Shown piece by piece: positions 36,398 to 44,899 of a stretch of 64,000 bases of DNA. The stretch covers positions 159,572 through 223,571 of the forward strand of contig JACCVV010000020.1 of NCBI GenBank assembly GCA_013697955.1, read 5' to 3'. The DNA is from Tatlockia sp. Lineage in GTDB: Bacteria > Pseudomonadota > Gammaproteobacteria > Legionellales > Legionellaceae. The notes below the pieces were generated by a model. That model was not told the DNA's origin. It searched no databases and saw only the letters and a program-made list of their open reading frames with translations. A program made the translations under genes and the position numbers. The stretch's first letter is position 1; each line of letters starts with the position of its first letter.

Positions 36398-37057
36398 TTA
36401 TTGATTAATAGACCCGTTTTGGTTTGCCTTTTTCAATAATTCAGCAACTTCTTCGTCAGTTGTCTGATTAAAATTGTCATACCATAATCCAACTGCATAA
36501 AAGTCAATGGGTTTGAGTAAGCAAACAAAATCATACACTTTTTTTGAAAATTGTTTGCAAGTAGCCGCAGCAGCGACCGGTGTGGCGATAATTGTTTGTT
36601 TTGCTTTCCCTTTGGCGATAATCTCAAGGGCTGCAAGCATCGTTGCACCTGTGGCTATGCCATCATCAACCAATATGATGGTTTTATTGATAAAAGAAAG
36701 TGGCGGCATTTCGTGGCGATATAAGGATTCTCGTCTCTGAAGTTCTTTTTTTTCCTTTTTAATAACTGTATTTATTAAAGAATCAGATAAGTGTAATGAA
36801 TTTTTTAAAGTTTCATTAAATATACAAATTTCATCGGCTGCGATAGCTCCTATCGCAAGTTCTTGATGACCTGGAACGCCTAATTTTCTAACAATTAAAA
36901 TATCTAAAGGGGCTGTTAGCGCTTTGGCTATTTCATAAGCGACTGGAACACCTCCTCGCGGCAAAGCTAAAACCAGAATATCCGGCTTTTTAGCATATAT
37001 TATTAACTTCTTGGCGAGCGCAATACCTGCTTCATGGCGATTTCTAAATCTATCCAT
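36398..37057 (-). CDS. Phosphoribosyltransferase-domain protein
   Basis: A 219-residue type I PRTase-fold protein. The PRPP-binding motif IILVDDGIATGATM is near residues 126-139. The N-terminus has FRNRHEAGIALAKKL and LALPRGGVPVAYEIAKAL, typical of the stand-alone PRTase proteins often found near stress or hydrolase genes. The hydrophobic LKPIDFYAVGLWYDNFNQTTD motif near the C-terminus is also common in that group. The substrate is unknown, and it is not a recognisable purine or pyrimidine enzyme. It is divergent from the CAP-domain gene. Confidence 0.85.
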   Translation of the reverse strand: MDRFRNRHEAGIALAKKLIIYAKKPDILVLALPRGGVPVAYEIAKALTAPLDILIVRKLGVPGHQELAIGAIAADEICIFNETLKNSLHLSDSLINTVIKKEKKELQRRESLYRHEMPPLSFINKTIILVDDGIATGATMLAALEIIAKGKAKQTIIATPVAAAATCKQFSKKVYDFVCLLKPIDFYAVGLWYDNFNQTTDEEVAELLKKANQNGSINQ

Positions 37058-37181
37058 TTGGTGTCCATTTTGACAATCCTTCTTATAAAGTTTAGGTAAA
37101 TTTTAATCAACTGTCATATTCATCTAGACAAATGGCAATTTATTTTACATTATGGCTGCTCAAAAATAACAATGGTGATCT

Positions 37182-37643
37182 ATGAAAAAATATTTATTCC
37201 TAATTGGGTTCTTCTTAATGGGATGTTTAACCCATGCCTGGGCAGCAAGTAATCCGGATGTTGATAAGGCTAATCAAAAAGCGATTCTTTTTTATGTTAA
37301 TGAATACCGAGCTAAGCATCATCTCAATCCCTTACAGCTGAACGATCGTATGTCGGAAGCCGCGGCCAAACATAGCCGTGATATGGCAAAACACGCCGTT
37401 CCATTTGGCCATAAAAACTTTGATAAGCGTATTCATCGTTTATTCTCTGAAATTGGTGAATGCAAGGGCGGTGCTGAAAATGTGGCTTATAACTACAAAG
37501 ATGGTAAAGATGTTGTTCGCAATTGGTTAACCAGTCGTGGACATCGAATTAATATAGAAGGCAATTATAACCTCACTGGAATAGGCCTTGCCCGCGATCA
37601 GAGAGGAAAATTATATTTCACCCAGATATTCATCCGTCGCTAA
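37182..37643 (+). CDS. Secreted CAP-domain (SCP/YkwD-like) protein
   Basis: A 153-residue exported protein. The N-terminal signal peptide ends either at a lipobox (LMGC, Cys13) or at AWA before residue 23. The CAP domain has HSRDMAKHAVPFGHKNFDKR, ENVAYN, WLTSRGHRINIEGNYNLTG and a C-terminal YFTQIFI strand. The cavity histidines and glutamate are therefore present. The family function is diverse and mostly unknown in bacteria. It ends 40 bp before the EamA transporter gene on the same strand. Confidence 0.87.
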   Translation: MKKYLFLIGFFLMGCLTHAWAASNPDVDKANQKAILFYVNEYRAKHHLNPLQLNDRMSEAAAKHSRDMAKHAVPFGHKNFDKRIHRLFSEIGECKGGAENVAYNYKDGKDVVRNWLTSRGHRINIEGNYNLTGIGLARDQRGKLYFTQIFIRR

Positions 37644-37683
37644 TCCGACTTATACTGGAATAGAGTTTATTCTGGGAAAAATT

Positions 37684-38574
37684 ATGGTTCAGTCCTTTGA
37701 GCGACAGCAAAATATAAAAAAAGGAATTTTTTATGGGATTATTTCAGCCTTTTCCTTTGCTGTCTTAGGCACTTTTGTCAAAGAAATTGGCAATCAAATA
37801 CCAACCTCTCAACTCATTTTTTTTCGTTTTTTTATGTCGCTTATCATTCTGATTCCTTGGCTCATAACGGATAAAGAATTTAGCTTTAAAATTCAAAAAC
37901 CTTTGGGCTATATTTTTCGAATCGTATCGGCTCTTATGGCTCTTTTTTTACTTTTTTATACGATCAAATATATTCCTCTAATCGATGCTTTGTTATTAAA
38001 CAATACCGCCCCTTTATTTGTGCCTCTTATAGTCTGGCTCAGAGGAATTAAAACCCCAAAAAAATCCCTAATAGGTCTAATTTTTGGGCTAATTGGGGTG
38101 GGAATTATTTTGAAGCCAGGAAATGAAATTTTCAGAATCGAATCGCTCATTGCTTTAGCCTCCGGTTTTTTTTCAGCTTTAGCCATAGTTCAGTTGCGAT
38201 TGATTTCTAAAAGCAGCTCAATAAAACAAATGCTTTTTTATTATTTCTTCATTTCCACCTTAATATCTGCCGCAGTTGCGACACTGCAATGGCAATCGCA
38301 GCTCTCAACTAAAACTTGGCTTTTGCTGTTAGGTGTTGGCGTTTTTGGCACCCTCTATCAAGTCTTTTCGACCTTATCCTACGTAACGGCCCCCGTTCGA
38401 TTAATGTCTTCTTTAATCTTTCTTGCCGTAATTTTTGCCGGTTTTTTTGACTGGATAATTTGGGGACACGTGCCGGATATTCAAACCGTATTCGGTGCAA
38501 TTTTGATTATTATTGGTGCGATTATTACCATATTTTATGGCAGGAAAATACTTTCCAATATGAGCTCATCTTAG
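37684..38574 (+). CDS. EamA/DMT-family transporter
   Basis: A 296-residue membrane protein with about ten spans in two EamA halves. The first begins IKKGIFYGIISAFSFAVLGTFVKE, and the second (about 150 onward) has SLIALASGFFSALAIVQLRLI and ends in a basic tail. The ATG at 37684 is the natural start. The frame is open upstream into the CAP gene, but those codons lie in the other gene. Family substrates range from amino acids to nucleosides and S-adenosylmethionine, so none is assigned. It is clearly different from the EamA homologue at the start of the window. Confidence 0.87.
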   Translation: MVQSFERQQNIKKGIFYGIISAFSFAVLGTFVKEIGNQIPTSQLIFFRFFMSLIILIPWLITDKEFSFKIQKPLGYIFRIVSALMALFLLFYTIKYIPLIDALLLNNTAPLFVPLIVWLRGIKTPKKSLIGLIFGLIGVGIILKPGNEIFRIESLIALASGFFSALAIVQLRLISKSSSIKQMLFYYFFISTLISAAVATLQWQSQLSTKTWLLLLGVGVFGTLYQVFSTLSYVTAPVRLMSSLIFLAVIFAGFFDWIIWGHVPDIQTVFGAILIIIGAIITIFYGRKILSNMSSS

Positions 38575-38614
38575 AATTAACCAAAGAAAAAGGACATCTC
38601 TAAAATATTTTTGG

Positions 38615-38848
38615 CTAATAGCTAATGGTCGGAGTAATTAACTCTCTTATTTCAGGTGAAGAAGTGCTTACAAGCTGAGTTAGATCAACATTTTCCCTAT
38701 TCTTTATTTTAGAATTAGCTTTAAATTTCAGCAATAAATCAACGTAATCGAGAAGGTTTTTTAAGACTGCTGCATGAAGTGCGGTATTTTTCCCTGGGAT
38801 AGTTTGATTATTTACCTTAACACCCAGTTGAAGCAGAGTATCCAACAA
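38615..38848 (-). pseudogene. Ankyrin-repeat remnant
   Basis: A 77-codon open frame starting at a weak TTG. It reads as part of an ankyrin protein: TALHAAVLKNLLDYVDLLLKFKANSKIKN is one almost complete repeat, and LLDTLLQLGVKVNNQTIPGK is the end of another. The frame stays open upstream to a TGA near 38882. There is no ATG or ribosome-binding site, and the first repeat is cut. This suggests the 3' remnant of a longer ankyrin gene, a common effector type in Legionella. A short functional peptide is less likely. Confidence 0.6.
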
Positions 38849-38978
38849 CGCAAGATTATTGGTTAAAGTGGCATTTTGGTTTCAGGATTTGGCAAAGACT
38901 AAGATTCCTCCTCTAAGGGCGAACAAGGTTATATTTAAATAATTTAATCATTTCTTGATGGCCCATGCTTGCTGTGTG

Positions 38979-38999
38979 ATGCCGCGGTAGACGCGGCAT
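38979..38999. repeat. GC-rich REP-like palindrome
   Basis: ATGCCGCG (38979-38986) and CGCGGCAT (38992-38999) form a perfect 8-bp stem with a 5-nt loop in otherwise AT-rich DNA, 10 bp beyond the GST stop codon. There is no T-tract. The composition is unlike its surroundings and resembles dispersed REP-type palindromes more than an intrinsic terminator. Confidence 0.55.
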
Positions 39000-39008
39000 T
39001 AGAAGACT

Positions 39009-39623
39009 TTAAGATATTTTAATCCCTTCTTGGTCAAGTGATTTTTCAATCGAAGGTCTTTTGATTAATTCTGCAAAATAATTTTGAATTTCTCTCATAT
39101 CTTCCAATTCAATGTTCATATTTTTAGCCCATAATAGCGTGACGAAAAAATAAGCATCCGCCATGGCAAAATGATCACCTGTTAAATAAGCATTTTTCTC
39201 GAGTTGTTTGTTGATATAACCAAGCTTGTTTTTGATGATGGGAATAAAAATTGTTTCCTGCATTTCCTTGCTAATTTTTGGATTAAATAAATTTCCAAAA
39301 CTCTTATGGATTTCTGTGGAAACATAATTTGACCATTCAAGCACGACATAACGCTGAAAATCACCAATTGGCGGGCATAATTCGGAAGCTTTGAAAGTGT
39401 CGACCAGATATTGCTGAATCACATTATTTTCCGTAATTATTTTCTTATTATCCAATTCCAGAGCTGGAACCCCGCCTTTTGGATTGATTGTTAGATAATC
39501 TTTCCCTTCTTCTGTTTTTTTTGTTTTTAAGTCAACGGATTCATAGTCGCAATCGATGTTTAATTCATTAATAATAATGCGCACAGCAAGTGAACAGGCA
39601 CCTTTTGAATAAAATAATTTCAT
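39009..39623 (-). CDS. Glutathione S-transferase
   Basis: A 204-residue cytosolic GST of the bacterial beta class. The N-terminal thioredoxin-like domain begins MKLFYSKGACSLAVRI, in which Cys10 is the beta-class active-site cysteine. NPKGGVPALEL supplies the cis-proline, and ITENNVIQQYLVD binds glutathione. The all-helical C-terminal domain has LTGDHFAMADAYFFV. It is likely involved in detoxification of electrophiles. An MFS exporter gene lies 22 bp upstream on the same strand, so the pair may be cotranscribed. Confidence 0.9.
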   Translation of the reverse strand: MKLFYSKGACSLAVRIIINELNIDCDYESVDLKTKKTEEGKDYLTINPKGGVPALELDNKKIITENNVIQQYLVDTFKASELCPPIGDFQRYVVLEWSNYVSTEIHKSFGNLFNPKISKEMQETIFIPIIKNKLGYINKQLEKNAYLTGDHFAMADAYFFVTLLWAKNMNIELEDMREIQNYFAELIKRPSIEKSLDQEGIKIS

Positions 39624-39645
39624 AGCTTTTCCTTAATTTTAAATT

Positions 39646-40887
39646 TTATTTTTTTCCCTTATCCAGAATTAAAGCCCAATACAGAACCACTAAATAAAGA
39701 ATTGCGGCAAAGGCAGAATACAAACCAAAAATGGCATTGCTGGGTAAGGATTTATATAAATAGTTGGCAATTTCAATTCCAACAGCCTGAATAAACATTG
39801 CTATCATCGACATTAACGCAGAGGCAGTCCCTTTGCCAATGTCTGTTGAAAAAATTATGAAACGGTTTAGAGGACCGCCGGTGATTCCTAATCCAAAAAA
39901 ATAAATGATAAAGCCGGGCAAAATCCAGATGAAATAGTTAGAGGTTAAATAGGGAATAATAAAAGTCAAAAACAAGCCTATAGAGGAAATAATTGAGCCT
40001 GTGACTAGAATTTTCCGCAAAGTTCCCTTTCTTGTAAGTCTTTGTAATAACCAGTTTCCACCTAAAATAGCACCGAATACAGGAAGTTGCCAAAGTGCGT
40101 ATTCTATTACTGAAAGTTTTGCATCTCTGATCAAGATAACAGGCGCTAAGGCTATCCAGGCAACACAGGGTAAGACTAAAAAGCCTAAACCGATTGATCC
40201 GAATATAAAGGTTAGATTTTTTAACAAATTAAGATAGTTCCGAGCAATGACCCGAGGTGCAAGGGAGATGCTTTTGATTTCTTCGCCATCCAGTTTTATT
40301 TGGCCAACTGGTTCTGGCATATACCGCCAAAGTCCCCATAGTGCGAAAAGGGCAAAGAGACCAATAATCACAAAAATAAAGCGCCAACTAAAATATAAAA
40401 TAAAAACCGCTCCTAAAAGAGGTCCTAATAAAGGAGCTGCGGTTGAAACATTTGCCATAATTGAAATCAGGCGAATAGCATCCATTTCCGAAAAAATTTC
40501 TTGCAGAGTTGCATAGCCAATGACACTGATGAAACAGAGACCCATTCCCTGAAAAAAACGCGCTGCCAAAAATTGGTTAATCGAATTCGAACAGGCTATT
40601 GCTATGGTACAGATGAAGAAAAGTAAGGCACCCCAAAGCATAACGGGCCTGCGACCATAACGATCGGAAATAGGTCCTAGAAAGAGTTGTAAAGACGCAC
40701 CGCCTAGAATATATAGAGTCAAAGAGGTAGCAACAGCAGTTTCGGGGCCATCAAAGGATTCTACAACCTTGAGCATTCCCGGCATGATCATGTCATTGGC
40801 GATGTAAGTTAAAAATTCATAAAGAACTAAAAAACTGGCAAAAAACAAGGCTTGTTTACGAGAAATATTGATTAAAGGCTTGGCCAT
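39646..40887 (-). CDS. MFS multidrug exporter, Bcr/CflA-like
   Basis: A 413-residue transporter with 12 predicted membrane segments. MFS motif A appears as GPISDRYGRRPVML after the second span. Motif C-like RFFQGMGLCFISVIGYATLQE and APLLGPLLGA in the fifth span mark a drug:H+ antiporter of the DHA1 Bcr/CflA/MdtM type. The substrate is unknown. It is cotranscribed at most with the GST gene downstream. The divergent FMN reductase gene begins about 230 bp away. Confidence 0.9.
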   Translation of the reverse strand: MAKPLINISRKQALFFASFLVLYEFLTYIANDMIMPGMLKVVESFDGPETAVATSLTLYILGGASLQLFLGPISDRYGRRPVMLWGALLFFICTIAIACSNSINQFLAARFFQGMGLCFISVIGYATLQEIFSEMDAIRLISIMANVSTAAPLLGPLLGAVFILYFSWRFIFVIIGLFALFALWGLWRYMPEPVGQIKLDGEEIKSISLAPRVIARNYLNLLKNLTFIFGSIGLGFLVLPCVAWIALAPVILIRDAKLSVIEYALWQLPVFGAILGGNWLLQRLTRKGTLRKILVTGSIISSIGLFLTFIIPYLTSNYFIWILPGFIIYFFGLGITGGPLNRFIIFSTDIGKGTASALMSMIAMFIQAVGIEIANYLYKSLPSNAIFGLYSAFAAILYLVVLYWALILDKGKK

Positions 40888-41116
40888 GGTTTTTTCTCAT
40901 ACAATCAATCTACGGCTTAGGTAGTATATCTCATTTTGAATCATTGAGTTGAGTTGTTTGATAATAATATATACATATATTTTCTAATGTATCCATTTCG
41001 GAAGGAATGTCTTCAACAACAATTGTGATTTGATCTTATAAAAGTAAATTTGATTTAGATTGCTTTTTGACCATTGAATGACTATTTTTAAAACAAAGGA
41101 TAATCGGGGGTATTTA

Positions 41117-41674
41117 ATGGAAAAGAAAATTGGAGTAATAATCGGAAGTCTCCGAAAAGATTCATTTAGCAAAAAACTCGCTCAAGCCTTAATTAAATTA
41201 ACTCCTCCCACTTTTAGACCTAAAATTATTGAAATAAGTGACCTTCCGCTTTACAACCAGGATCCGGATGATGAAGGAAGGCCTTATGCAGAATGGAGCC
41301 GCTTTCGTGAACAAGTTAAAGCAGTCGATGCAATACTCTTTGTTACCCCAGAGTACAACCGCTCCATTCCTGCACCTTTGAAAAATGCCATTGATGTAGG
41401 CTCCAGGCCTTATGGTAAATCCGTTTGGGGTAAAAAGCCTGCTGCAGTGGTTAGTTGCTCACCTGGCGCTATTGGCGGTTTTGGTGCCAATCAACATTTA
41501 CGCCAAACCTTCGTTTTCCTGGAAATTTATTGTTTGCAACAACCGGAAATGTACATTTCGGGAATCGATAAGCTTTTCGATGAAAACGGAAATCTGAATA
41601 ATGATAAAACTGAAGAATTTCTTAGTCATTTTATGGATAGTTTTACAAAATGGATTAACCTGTTTAACAAATAA
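41117..41674 (+). CDS. NADPH-dependent FMN reductase family protein
   Basis: A 185-residue flavodoxin-like reductase. The FMN phosphate loop is IGSLRKDSFSKKLAQAL near the N-terminus. The second flavin motif is VTPEYNRSIPAPLKNAID, near residues 78-95. Family members (chromate or azo reductases, ArsH-like, YieF/ChrR) reduce quinones, metals or dyes and defend against oxidative stress. I chose the ATG at 41117 after a GGGGG stretch. An upstream in-frame start at 41078 adds no conserved sequence. It stands alone, followed by about 210 bp of AT-rich DNA. Confidence 0.9.
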   Translation: MEKKIGVIIGSLRKDSFSKKLAQALIKLTPPTFRPKIIEISDLPLYNQDPDDEGRPYAEWSRFREQVKAVDAILFVTPEYNRSIPAPLKNAIDVGSRPYGKSVWGKKPAAVVSCSPGAIGGFGANQHLRQTFVFLEIYCLQQPEMYISGIDKLFDENGNLNNDKTEEFLSHFMDSFTKWINLFNK

Positions 41675-41887
41675 ATCAATTTTTTAAGCGATTTCCTACC
41701 TAATTAATCAATCAGTCCATTTAAAAATCAATAAATTTAAATTATATATTGATTAGATCTATTTTTGCTTTTATTATTTGTCCTAACTCAATGAGTCCCA
41801 AAATTATTCAATCTGTTTTCAAAATGCGTAACTAATTGAAATGAAAGAGTTTCAGCTTGCATTTCCAACTTAAATCGAGGAAAGATT

Positions 41888-43804
41888 ATGTCCTTATATA
41901 GGTATCTGAGGAGAAAACTCAGAGCGATTAAAAATTATTTTTGGCCAGAAACCCAGGAATATATCTTCATACCGATGCAAGAACCCCAAATATCAGTTGA
42001 AAAAGAAGAAACTGAAGAAAAAGACGTAAAACCCGAATCTAAACCATTTCCCTGGCGCAAAGCCTTCGACTTAGGGAAAGACTATTTTTTTAATTCCGAT
42101 GAAAAATGGATTGCCTGGTTATTGCTCATTGGAATTGTCGTTTGTGTAGTTGCAATTGTGGCTTTGACCGCAACCTTCGCCTGGTGGTCGGCTGGATTTT
42201 GGGCGCTTTTAACTGCAAAAGCGGCTATAGGCCCCATTCTAGTTAGCCTTGGCTATTTAGCTTTACAAATCACAGCAATGGTTAGCGCCTATGTTATAAA
42301 AAGTTATCTGATCGGAAAATTGTCCGTCCTATGGCGCGATTGGTTAACAACAAAGCTGATAAAGCAATTATTTAGCAGCCCAAATAATTATCTTGATTTG
42401 CATCGTTTTTCGAAAAAGATTGAAAATCTTTCACAACGTATTCAGGAAGATGTGAAGAATTTTGTGGAATTAACACTTAACCTGAGTGCCGATTTACTTA
42501 AATCCGTCTTAAGTTTCGGAACCTTTGTAGGCACTTTATGGGTGGTTGGCGGTGCTCTTGCCATTGGTCTTAATTTTGTAATTCCAGGATATTTAGTTTG
42601 GGTTGCATTAATTGTTGCAGTGATAGCATCGGTAATGACTTATTATATTGGTCGCTCACTTGCAGAAACCAATAAAAATAAAGAAAAGGCTGAAGCAGAA
42701 TTTCGGGATGAATTGTCTATTTTAACCAACGAGGCTGAAAATATTGCAGTCGAAAGTGCTGAAAATTACCATGAAAAAATTATTGAAGAAAATCTTAAAA
42801 AAATTAAAGAAAAAACGAATGAAAAATTAAAAACTGAAACCAAATTGAATGCTTTTCAGAATTTTCTGTCAAACATTTCTTCTATTCTGCCTGTTATATT
42901 ATCCTTGCCGCTCTACTTTGCAGGACTTATCGACTTGGGAAGCATCATGCAAGTTTCAATGTCCTTTTTTGAAGTCTCCAATTCCTTAAGTTGGTTTTCA
43001 AATACTTATCAGAATTTGAGCGAATATCAATCCAGTATTGAGCGCATAACGGAAATACAGGAAGCCTTTGAGGAAGAAGGTTTGGATGCCAATCCTAAAT
43101 CGATTCTAAGACGGGAAAAAGATAAGGAAGACATCAAATTAAAAAATCTGACAATTATGAAACCTCAAGCTGAAAGTACAGATGTTATCATTCAAAACCT
43201 GAACTTATCCTTTAAAAAAGGCGAAAATGTTCTTCTAAAAGGAGAAAACGGAACGGGTAAGTCAACTATTTTCAAAGTGATTCGCGGAACCTGGAAATAC
43301 GGCGAAGGAAAGGTCACTGTACCGGTCAATGAGCGGCTTTGCTTTTTACCGCAGATGCCAACAATTCCGAAAAATTCCACCTTGAAAGGAATTCTCGCTT
43401 TCCCTAGACCAGTTGAAGATTTTAGTGAAGAAGAATATTTGGATGCCTTTAACGCTATAAAAGACGCAGGCGGTATGGCTAAATTTATTCCTGATCTTCA
43501 TCGTGAGGAGAAAAAGAATTGGGGTTCCTTCTTATCAGGAGGTCAAAAACAGCTTATTTCTATAGCCAGGGCTATTTTACAGAAACCTGACCGTCTTTTT
43601 TTAGATGAAGCCACAGCCGCGATGGACAACAAAACCGAAGATATGGCTTATCGGGCGCTGAAAGAAAAATTACCAGAAACGACTCTGGTTAGCATTGCTC
43701 ATCGATCCTCTGTTAAAAAATTCCATTCTCGAATTGTTTATTTTGGCAGAAATGAAGAGCTAGAAACCGAAGTGATTAAAGAAAAACACAGAGCCAGTCT
43801 TTAA
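41888..43804 (+). CDS. ABC transporter with fused membrane and ATPase domains (SbmA/YddA-like)
   Basis: A 638-residue half-transporter. The N-terminal 75 residues are charged and cytosolic. The membrane domain (about 76-350, six spans) has the ABCD/BacA-type features LWRDWLTTKLIKQLF and ENLSQRIQEDVKNFVELTL. The nucleotide-binding domain (about 400-638) has a Walker A GENGTGKST near residue 452, signature LSGGQKQ near 549, Walker B DRLFLDEATAAMD near 569 and a switch histidine in SIAHRSS. Relatives move cobalamin, peptides or fatty acyl-CoA. A good GAGGAAAG site precedes the ATG. It is a lone gene. Confidence 0.88.
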   Translation: MSLYRYLRRKLRAIKNYFWPETQEYIFIPMQEPQISVEKEETEEKDVKPESKPFPWRKAFDLGKDYFFNSDEKWIAWLLLIGIVVCVVAIVALTATFAWWSAGFWALLTAKAAIGPILVSLGYLALQITAMVSAYVIKSYLIGKLSVLWRDWLTTKLIKQLFSSPNNYLDLHRFSKKIENLSQRIQEDVKNFVELTLNLSADLLKSVLSFGTFVGTLWVVGGALAIGLNFVIPGYLVWVALIVAVIASVMTYYIGRSLAETNKNKEKAEAEFRDELSILTNEAENIAVESAENYHEKIIEENLKKIKEKTNEKLKTETKLNAFQNFLSNISSILPVILSLPLYFAGLIDLGSIMQVSMSFFEVSNSLSWFSNTYQNLSEYQSSIERITEIQEAFEEEGLDANPKSILRREKDKEDIKLKNLTIMKPQAESTDVIIQNLNLSFKKGENVLLKGENGTGKSTIFKVIRGTWKYGEGKVTVPVNERLCFLPQMPTIPKNSTLKGILAFPRPVEDFSEEEYLDAFNAIKDAGGMAKFIPDLHREEKKNWGSFLSGGQKQLISIARAILQKPDRLFLDEATAAMDNKTEDMAYRALKEKLPETTLVSIAHRSSVKKFHSRIVYFGRNEELETEVIKEKHRASL

Positions 43805-43841
43805 AATCGAGCATGCTCAAATAAAACGAGGGTTCTTATCT

Positions 43842-43870
43842 TTCGCAATCTGATCTAAACTCGGTATAAT
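43842..43870 (+). promoter_or_regulatory. Predicted promoter of ribF-ileS-lspA
   Basis: A consensus TATAAT -10 at 43865-43870 lies 24 bp before the ribF ATG, with a poor -35 (TTCGCA at 43842-43847) 17 bp upstream. The position is sensible. Only the -10 is strong. Confidence 0.45.
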
Positions 43871-43894
43871 CCTTTCTTTTTTTATTTGGACAGT

Positions 43895-44866
43895 ATGAAG
43901 CTGTTGCGTGGTTTGCGAAATTTCCCTGATTTTACCAGGGGAACAGTCACAACAATCGGTAATTTCGATGGCGTACATTTAGGACATCAGGCTTTATTAA
44001 AGACTCTAAGAGCAGAAGCAAGCCTTTTGGAAATGCCCACAGTCGTACTTTTGTTTGAACCTCAGCCAGCTGAATATTTGCGCCCAGAGCAATCACCGGC
44101 GCGCTTAACTACTTTACGTGAAAAATTAGCAGTTCTTAAAAATTGCCAGGTTGATTATGTAATTTGTCTTAAATTTAATGAAAAACTGGCATTGATGTCC
44201 GCTCAAGATTTTGCGGAGCACTATTTTTTTTCTACATTAAACTCCAAATTCCTACTCATTGGTGAAGATTTTCGATTTGGGAAAGGGCGCTTGGGCGATG
44301 TCAGTTTATTGACTCAATTAGGCACAAATCATGATTGTAAGGTGCAGACCTTCCCTGATTTTTCCATCAAAACAAATCGAGTCAGCTCGACTAAAACCCG
44401 AGATGCATTAGGGCAGGGCGACCTTGAGGCTGCTTCTCAATTATTAGGAAGAACCTTCAGTCTATGTGGGAGAGTAGTGAAAGGAGATGGTCGCGGTAGA
44501 CAATGGGGCATTCCTACTGCAAACTTAAGTATGCAGCGCTTAAAACTTCCACTTAAAGGGGTTTTTTGTGTACAAGTTAAAAGGAATGGCGGGAAATTAC
44601 TAAATGGGATCGCCAATTTAGGCACCAGACCCACCGTTGACGGCAGTAAAAATATCCTCGAAATTCATTTATTTGATTTTGACGAAAGTTTATACGGCGA
44701 AATGTTGCAAGTGTTTTTCTTGCACAAATTACGCGATGAGGTTAAATTTTCATCGGTGGATGCCTTAATAGATCAGATACATATAGATGTTGCTAGCGCC
44801 AGGTTGGAATTTTCAACCAGCCGGTTTACCCTGAATCTAGATTTAAACCCTGGCATTTTAAATTAA
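43895..44866 (+). CDS. ribF: Bifunctional riboflavin kinase/FAD synthetase
   Basis: A 323-residue enzyme converting riboflavin to FMN and FAD. The N-terminal nucleotidyltransferase has TIGNFDGVHLGHQALL, GEDFRFGKGRLGD and SSTKTRDALGQGD. The C-terminal riboflavin kinase has GDGRGRQWGIPTANL and a NLGTRPTV motif. The ATG at 43895 is preferred to an in-frame TTG at 43886. The order ribF-ileS-lspA is conserved in proteobacteria. ileS begins 33 bp downstream. The protein is standard in length. Confidence 0.94.
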   Translation: MKLLRGLRNFPDFTRGTVTTIGNFDGVHLGHQALLKTLRAEASLLEMPTVVLLFEPQPAEYLRPEQSPARLTTLREKLAVLKNCQVDYVICLKFNEKLALMSAQDFAEHYFFSTLNSKFLLIGEDFRFGKGRLGDVSLLTQLGTNHDCKVQTFPDFSIKTNRVSSTKTRDALGQGDLEAASQLLGRTFSLCGRVVKGDGRGRQWGIPTANLSMQRLKLPLKGVFCVQVKRNGGKLLNGIANLGTRPTVDGSKNILEIHLFDFDESLYGEMLQVFFLHKLRDEVKFSSVDALIDQIHIDVASARLEFSTSRFTLNLDLNPGILN

Positions 44867-44899
44867 AAATTTTACTTAACGCTTTATAGAGTGGGCACA

